This document shows positions 57,672-64,000 of a stretch of 64,000 nt of DNA, piece after piece; the stretch's first letter is position 1; each line of letters begins with the position of its first letter. Made by a program: the position numbers and the translations under genes. The stretch spans positions 31,477,922 through 31,541,921 of the forward strand of contig NC_090261.1 of NCBI RefSeq assembly GCF_037325665.1, written 5' to 3'. The DNA comes from Littorina saxatilis (taxonomy: Eukaryota > Mollusca > Gastropoda > Littorinimorpha > Littorinidae). The notes beneath the pieces were generated by a model. It was not told the DNA's origin. It ran no database searches and saw nothing but the letters and a program-made list of their open reading frames with translations.

Positions 57672-58645
57672 GTAACACATGTTACATAGCCACTGGTGAA
57701 TTAACAGAGAGAAAAATAACAAAAAACAGTCATATAGGTTTTCGCATCAATGGGAGGTAATCGGAACTGACCAAAAAGACTGCGCGACCGCACGCGACTA
57801 TACAAACAAACAAAATAAAATACAGCAGGTATGGCGTTTGCATGAATCCATGATTACGTCTACATGAACAACAGTGATAAAAGTGCGCATCTCTTCCCAG
57901 CCGTGCAGCGCTTTGAAAGTTGGAAGCATTAAAATTTAAACGGGTAAAAAGCCATCGTGAAGATACGAAAAAAAGTATGACGTGTAAAATACTTAATGAT
58001 TCAAACGCATAGTATAACATATGTAACTGACAACAGAAAATATATACATGGTTCACACACACAATCGAGTGCACACATCCATGCTTATTTAAAGTCATGT
58101 ACACACACACACACATACATACATGGCATCAAGCAACACACAATTAAATGACACATATGGAATATGGAAAACGTATAATGGACATGAACATGGCAAGTAA
58201 TTTACACCGTTACCTACTATAAAATTGATGATATATATACCACTCACTTGCTATTCGCCTAAAAGCTTGCAGTGTGCTGTGACACATATAAGAAACCAGA
58301 AGAAAAAAGGACTTTACTTTGGCGAAAAGAGCATATGCTGCTTATTTTTGTACATAACTGCTATAACTGTATTTTTTCCGAACACTTACATGTAAAAAAC
58401 ATAGAGATATATCTTACCATTTCACTAAGACAGCCAAAATAACGGTCAAATTAAGGGGAGATCATGATGACGTACATGTCTATGGTTGCACCGGGGGAAA
58501 ATATTTAGTCGCTGGAACCTATAAGGTTATACGGCGACTTATCAGGTGATAATGTTTCGAACTTATCTTTTAAAAATTAAGTAAACAAATCTATGGAATA
58601 TTTTGGAGTTCCATTAACAGATAAACAGATCTATCTATCTTCTTA
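57672..58645 (+). repeat. ~0.98-kb triplicated unit, copy 1
   Basis: Begins GTAACACATGTTACATAG and ends CTATCTATCTTCTTA, directly at the Tc1 insertion. Contains a short CA tract (58103-58116). Each copy holds a minus-strand open frame of about 120 codons that resembles no protein I know. Confidence 0.9.
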
Positions 58646-58647
58646 TA

Positions 58648-60165
58648 CTGTTCAAAAAAAGAAACGCATAGTTGCTACTTGCCAAATTTGTTTTATTTTT
58701 CGAAAAAATTAACAGAAAATCCAATATTTAGATTATTTGTTTGAAATTTGGTATGGACACAGTTGAATGCACACACAGTTCATTTGCATCTTCAAATCAA
58801 TCAGTCAATCAATACGATTGGGTGCCGAGGCTGTCAAGTCAGTAGGGGGTGTGACTGCCTTGAGCAGCAACAACTGCCCGGCACCTTCTGGGCATGGACT
58901 GGATCAGATGCCGGATATCTTGCTGTGGGATGGTGTCCCACTCCTCCTGAAGTGCCTGCAATAGATCGCGGTGATTTGTCGGCGCTTCTTCTCGCCTGCG
59001 CACACGTCTGTCCAATTCATCCCAGAGGTGTTCTATCGGGTTCATGTCTGGCGACATGGATGGCCAGGGAAGCACCTGGACATGGTGGTCGGTGAGGAAC
59101 TGGGTGGTGAGTCGTGCTGTGTGCGGGCGAGCGTTGTCCTGCTGGAATATGGCATCCTGGTCAGCCAGAAGAGGAAGGGCGTGTGGGCGCAGAATTTCCT
59201 CCACGTATCGCTGGGCAGTTATGCGCCCTTGGACGTGCACCAGGGTGCTCCTTCCAGCGGTATTGATCGCCCCCCACACCATGACGCCTCCACCACCATG
59301 AACGGGTGCCTCATCCACACAGTTGGCCGCGTAACGTTCGTTTACTCTCCGGTAGACCCTCCTCCGACCATCATGTCGCTGGAGCAGGAAGTAGGACTCG
59401 TCGCTGAACCACACGTGTCTCCAGTGATTCTGGACGGTCCAGCGAAGGTGCTGGTTGCCCCACTGCACTCGGTTCTGGCGATGGCGGCGGGTGAGGACAG
59501 CTCCTCTGTGAGGTCTGCGAGCTCTCAAACCAGCTTCATGCAGGCGGTTCCGCACGGTCTGGTCCGATAATCGGTGTGGCCCTGGGAGAGCCTGGACAGA
59601 AGATGAGGCCGACAGGAAACGATTCCGGAGGTGGCGGAGCCGTATGAAGCGGTCGTGAGCAGCAGTTGTCGCCCTTGGTCTTCCCGCTCGTGGCAAGTCA
59701 GCAACGGAGCCAGTGGCTTGAAACCTGACCCACAGTCTACTGATGGTGCTCTGGGACACGTGGAAGTGCCTGGCGATTGCACTTTGACTTTGGCCTGCTT
59801 GTAAACGACCCAATGCAATTTGGCGGTCTTCTCTGCTCAATCGGGCCATCTTTCGTCGCTGAATTGTCGTCTGATTTCTTTGTGGCGAACAATCCGCTTT
59901 TATGGGTTGTGGAAGACATGGTGAGAGCTCAATATTCCCCGAGTTTCACGAGATTACACTGAAGCATGACGAATGGTCATGCCAAATGAGCAATTTTGAC
60001 ATTGTAGCCACTGATAACGCATGCGTCACGTGCAGAGCTCACTTGTGGCAATGGACGAAAGGTCGACGACCAGATAAAGATTTTCTGCAGTTTGGTGGAT
60101 ATCCTTGTAGCCATATAACTAAATTAATCAAATATTACAAGCTATGCGTTTCTTTTTTTGAACAG
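58648..60165 (-). mobile_element. Tc1-type DNA transposon, apparently intact
   Basis: 1518 bp, with 24-bp perfect terminal inverted repeats (CTGTTCAAAAAAAGAAACG at the left, its complement at the right). TA duplications lie at 58646-58647 and 60166-60167. It holds a single uninterrupted transposase gene. Perfect ends and an open frame imply recent insertion. Confidence 0.95.
58839..59849 (-). CDS. Tc1/mariner transposase (DD34E)
   Basis: 336 residues, the normal length for Tc1 transposases, with no stop or shift. N-terminal paired-type helix-turn-helix DNA-binding region (SAIARHFHVSQSTISRLWVR), then the GRPR linker. The catalytic DDE domain has WFSDESYF, the second Asp in IFQQDNARPH and the Glu in MNPIEHLWDEL, with 34 residues between the second Asp and the Glu. 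A GGGGVMVWGAI glycine-rich box precedes the second Asp. It should cut and paste elements with the matching inverted repeats into TA sites. The start at 59849 (MARLSREDRQ) fits the family. It lies wholly within the element's ends. Confidence 0.96.
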   Translation of the reverse strand: MARLSREDRQIALGRLQAGQSQSAIARHFHVSQSTISRLWVRFQATGSVADLPRAGRPRATTAAHDRFIRLRHLRNRFLSASSSVQALPGPHRLSDQTVRNRLHEAGLRARRPHRGAVLTRRHRQNRVQWGNQHLRWTVQNHWRHVWFSDESYFLLQRHDGRRRVYRRVNERYAANCVDEAPVHGGGGVMVWGAINTAGRSTLVHVQGRITAQRYVEEILRPHALPLLADQDAIFQQDNARPHTARLTTQFLTDHHVQVLPWPSMSPDMNPIEHLWDELDRRVRRREEAPTNHRDLLQALQEEWDTIPQQDIRHLIQSMPRRCRAVVAAQGSHTPY

Positions 60166-60167
60166 TA

Positions 60168-60978
60168 TAGGTTTTCGCATCAATGGGAGGTAATCGGAAC
60201 TGACCAAAAAGACTGCGCGACCGCACGCGACTATACAAACAAACAAAATAAAATACAGCAGGTATGACGTTTGCATGAATCCATGATTACGTCTACATGA
60301 ACAACAGTGATAAAAGTGCGCATCTCTTCCCAGCCGTGCAGCGCTTTGAAAGTTGGAAGCATTAAAATTTAAACGGGTAAAAAGCCATCGTGAAGATACG
60401 AAAAAAAGTATGACGTCTAAAATACTTAATGATTCAAACGCATAGTATAACATATCTAATTGACAACATTGACAACAGAAAATATATACATGGTTCACAC
60501 ACACAATCGAGTGCACACATCCATCCATGCTTATTTAAAGTCATGTACACACACACACACATACATACATACATGGCATCAAGCAACACACAATTAAATG
60601 ACACATATGGAATATGGAAAACGTATAATGGACATGAACATGGCAAGTAATTTACACCGTTACCTACTATAAAATTGATGATATATATATACCACTCACT
60701 TGCTATTCGCCTAAAAGCTTGCGGTGTGCTGTGACACATATAAGAAACCAGAAGAAAAAAGGACTTTACTTTGGCGAAAAGAGCATATGCTGCTTATTTT
60801 TGTACATAACTGCTATAACTGTATTTTTTCCGAACACTTACATGTAAAAAACATAGAGATATATCTTACCATTTCACTAAGACAGCCAAAATAACGGTCA
60901 AATTAAGGGGAGATCATGATGACGTACATGTCTATGGTTGCACCGGGGAAAAATATTTAGTCGCTGGAACCTATAAGG
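60168..60978 (+). repeat. ~0.98-kb triplicated unit, copy 2 (shortened at both ends)
   Basis: Starts at TAGGTTTTCGCATCAATGGG immediately after the Tc1 and ends CTGGAACCTATAAGG. It lacks about 55 bp at the left and 110 bp at the right compared with copy 3. Differs from the others by a few substitutions and small indels. Confidence 0.9.
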
Positions 60979-61957
60979 TATAACACATGTTACATAGCCA
61001 CTGGTGAATTAACAGAGAGAAAAATAACAAAAAACAGTCATATAGGTTTTCGCATCAATGGGAGGTAATCGGAACTGACCAAAAAGACTGCGCGACCGCA
61101 CGCGACTATACAAACAAACAAAATAAAATACAGCAGGTATGACGTTTGCATGAATCCATGATTACGTCTACATGAACAACAGTGATAAAAGTGCGCATCT
61201 CTTCCCAGCCGTGCAGCGCTTTGAAAGTTGGAAGCATTAAAATTTAAACGGGTAAAAAGCCATCGTGAAGATACGAAAAAAAGTATGACGTCTAAAATAC
61301 TTAATGATTCAAACGCATAGTATAACATATCTAATTGACAACAGAAAATATATACATGGTTCACACACACAATCGAGTGCACACATCCATCCATGCTTAT
61401 TTAAAGTCATGTACACACACACACACACACACACACATACATACATGGCATCAAGCAACACACAATTAAATGACACATATGGAATATTGAAAACGTATAA
61501 CGGACATGAACATGGTAAGTATTTTACACCGTTATCTACTATAAAATTGATGATATATATATACCACTCACTTGCTATTCGCCTAAAAGCTTGCGGTGTG
61601 CTGTGACACATATAAGAAACCAGAAGAAAAAAGGACTTTACTTTGGCGAAAAGAGCATATGCTGCTTATTTTTGTACATAACTGCTATAACTGTATTTTT
61701 TCCGAACACTTACATGTAAAAAACATAGAGATATATCTTACCATTTCACTAAGACAGCCAAAATAACGGTCAAATTAAGGGGAGATCATGATGACGTACA
61801 TGTCTATGGTTGAACCGGGGGAAAATATTTAGTCGCTGGAACCTATAAGGTTATACGGCGACTTATCAGGTGATAATGTTTCGAACTGTTTAGTAAACAA
61901 ATCTATGGAATATTTTGGAGTTCCATTAACAGATAAACAGATCTATCTATCTTCTTA
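60979..61957 (+). repeat. ~0.98-kb triplicated unit, copy 3
   Basis: TAACACATGTTACATAG to CTATCTATCTTCTTA. It has the longest CA tract of the three (61413-61437). Confidence 0.9.
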
Positions 61958-62666
61958 TTATTTTAGGTTCGTCTGGGGTAGAGAAATAAAACACACAGCT
62001 AGGTTCGTCTGAGGTGCGGTCGCGTGTTTAGTCGAACCGAAAGTTGAAGAAGAACCAATCACAGATCTCTTTCGCCGCGATGTCAAAGTTCAGGTCAAAG
62101 TTCACTGTTGTGCTCAAATTTGCGAGACAAACCTCTTCAAACTTTGTTCGTGGACAAAATTGGAAGTCGGGACCTAGCGGAATCGATTTCCTGGGTCACG
62201 TTGGCATAGCAACCGAAGGAGAAGGCACAAATCCGCGCGGTTTGGTCACAGGAATCGAAAAACCACCGAAAATCCTACCAGTATTATATAGTAGATGGCT
62301 CTAGTCTTTACTCATAAATAGAAACTTACACTTGCTTTCTGTTACGATAATTCCTACAGGGATCTGTCCAGTCACGTCGTTTCGGAATCTTCTTGTGTGT
62401 ATTTGTGTGCGCGTGTGTTTAACTGCACGTGACGTGCAAGACGTGTATATATATCACGTGTGTGGCATTGCCCTTAGCATTGCAACATCGCACGGAAGGC
62501 TTTGATGTGTCTCACAACGTCTTACAAATTGATGCTAGCTTTGTTGTGGTGGTGTGATGGTGTGGGGCTGTATGGGGGGTGGCGATGGGGGTGGGACAGT
62601 TTCCGAGGGAAGGAGGGGGGTGCGGTTGGTGGAGGTTAGGGAGAGAGTGGGTGGTATCGTGTGTGT

Positions 62667-62667
62667 A

Positions 62668-62731
<64 letters not shown>

Positions 62732-62785
62732 AGTGCATGTGTGTCTGTGTGTGGGTGTCTGTGTGTGTGTGTGTGTGTGTGTGTC
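62667..62785. repeat. (TG)n-rich tract
   Basis: TG repeats with GCGTGCGTGC and TCTG interruptions. Confidence 0.95.
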
Positions 62786-63061
62786 TGTCAGTCTTTCTGT
62801 CTGTGCCAATCTTTCTGTCGGTATAATTGTATGTCTTTTTCTGTGCTTTCTCCTCAGTGACTCCGCTAACACCCGAATAACTATAACAGCCACAAGAATA
62901 CAGAACTCACAACTTCCTAGCTTAAACATAGTTGTCAGTTGTTGTGCTGTTGCCATTTCTTGCGGTATAGGCCAACATGCATGGTGTGGGTTCTGGCTTA
63001 CAGAAAGCGTTACGTTGCGCATACAAAGGCACACACCTGTTGCTCTTATGCAATGGATATT

Positions 63062-63160
63062 CTATTCGTGTGTGTTTGTGTTTGTGTGCTTGTGTGTGCG
63101 TGCGTGCGTGCAAATGTGCGTACATGCGTCGTGTGTTTGTGTGTGTGCTTGTGTGTGCTT

Positions 63161-63191
<31 letters not shown>

Positions 63192-63220
63192 CTTGTGTAT
63201 GATTGGGTGTGTGTGTGTGT

Positions 63221-63295
<75 letters not shown>
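63062..63295. repeat. (TG)n-rich tract
   Basis: TG repeats, the last 65 bases or so perfect. Confidence 0.95.
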
Positions 63296-63298
<3 letters not shown>

Positions 63299-64000
63299 CT
63301 GTCCGTAATTCTGTCTGCCAATTTCTATTTCTTTGGCTGTAAGGTCTATTTCCTATTATTCAAAATCCTTATTTTTGTCTTGTTTTTCTCATTACCTTCG
63401 AAACTATCGGCCTCTCTTCTCGCCTCCAGCCTCTCCTCCCGTTAGTAAAAGAAGAAAGAATTTTAAAAAAGAAAAAAGAAAGAAAAAGGACTCAGGTAAA
63501 GATAAAGTGACAGACCAGAAAAGCAACTGACTCATCTGCACACAGGATTATCCGATCGTCTTGGCATTCCCGGCTCCCTCTCTCTCTCACTCCGCCCCCC
63601 ACCCCCTCCCCCTCTGTTCCTACCCACCCCCTCTTCAGTCTTTCTGCTGCATGACCTTCTAGACCTTGCGTGGCAACCTGTTAACTTTGCCAGCTAAAGA
63701 GAAACCAGGGCGAGAACGAAAAAAGAAGAAGAAAAGAAAGGAAAAAAAACAAGAAAAAAAAACCACCAACACGAAGCCGAAGACTCTCAGAAGAAGAAAA
63801 AGACGATTTCTAAGACTGCTCCGTTCTTCTTCATGTTGAAATAACAAACCAATCAAAGAGATTTGTCCTACCTCCTAATGCCAGGTATTAGCCCGTTCGC
63901 CGCGTCTGTGAGGTGGGGCTATACACAGGTAAGTTGAGATCGGCAGGCGGGTGAACGCAGGCTTGAAAGGGGGGGATATTAACAGGTCTGTTGTTGTTCC

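Larger units (their letters stand above)
61958..64000. other. Right end of window, no gene seen
   Basis: Unique and low-complexity sequence with TG-rich tracts at 62667-62785 and 63062-63295, and purine-rich stretches at 63448-63500 and 63714-63765. No coding exon is supported. Confidence 0.5.

Noticed and set aside
57730-61394. Minus-strand ~120-codon frame in each triplicated unit
   Set aside because: The copies are nearly identical DNA, so a shared frame is no evidence of selection. It includes CA-repeat translation.

Overview
This is animal genomic DNA, and the likeliest source is a gastropod mollusc. The evidence is two intron-bearing housekeeping genes, several tRNA-derived SINEs, non-LTR retrotransposons, TIR transposons, very abundant (TG)n, (TC)n and (CAA)n tracts, and a 200-base assembly gap. 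A periwinkle-like caenogastropod is a guess from the repeat families and cannot be proved from the sequence alone. There is no bacterial-style operon, CRISPR array or genuine tRNA/rRNA gene.

1-24 kb holds the two host genes, arranged convergently. ISCA2 (mitochondrial iron-sulphur assembly, four coding exons, + strand, 1433-6643) faces FBXO28 (F-box protein, five coding exons, - strand, 23728-13008). Their introns are full of transposons: a hairpin MITE with a 10-bp target duplication, a TIR element with a SINE nested inside, and TA-flanked pogo-like MITEs. The large FBXO28 intron 3 contains a nest: a minus-strand LINE split cleanly by a 4.2-kb TIR transposon that encodes an OTU-like cysteine protease. 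That transposon is the most unusual object in the window.

24-39 kb is repeat territory. It has an 800-bp TG-rich tract, a 747-bp tandem array (about 3 copies), a two-ORF LINE that looks whole (ORF1 29614-30456; ORF2 31327-34860 with endonuclease, reverse transcriptase and a 2A-like motif), and copies of an interspersed element of roughly 850 bp that carries its own TG microsatellite. That element occurs eight times in the window.

39-51 kb contains SINE copies, an unidentified ORF, and two diverged copies of one segment (about 42.9-45.8 and 46.8-51.0 kb). One copy has a 5'-truncated LINE insertion with a target duplication and the other has the empty site. The second copy runs into the assembly gap at 50978-51177.

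51-64 kb has a G-rich minisatellite, an older LINE fragment, long TC tracts, two abutting copies of the 850-bp element, a fold-back MITE, and a triplicated segment of about 0.98 kb. An apparently intact Tc1 transposon (58648-60165, 336-aa DD34E transposase, 24-bp perfect TIRs) sits exactly at a junction between two of those units. The last 2 kb is TG-rich and carries no recognisable gene.
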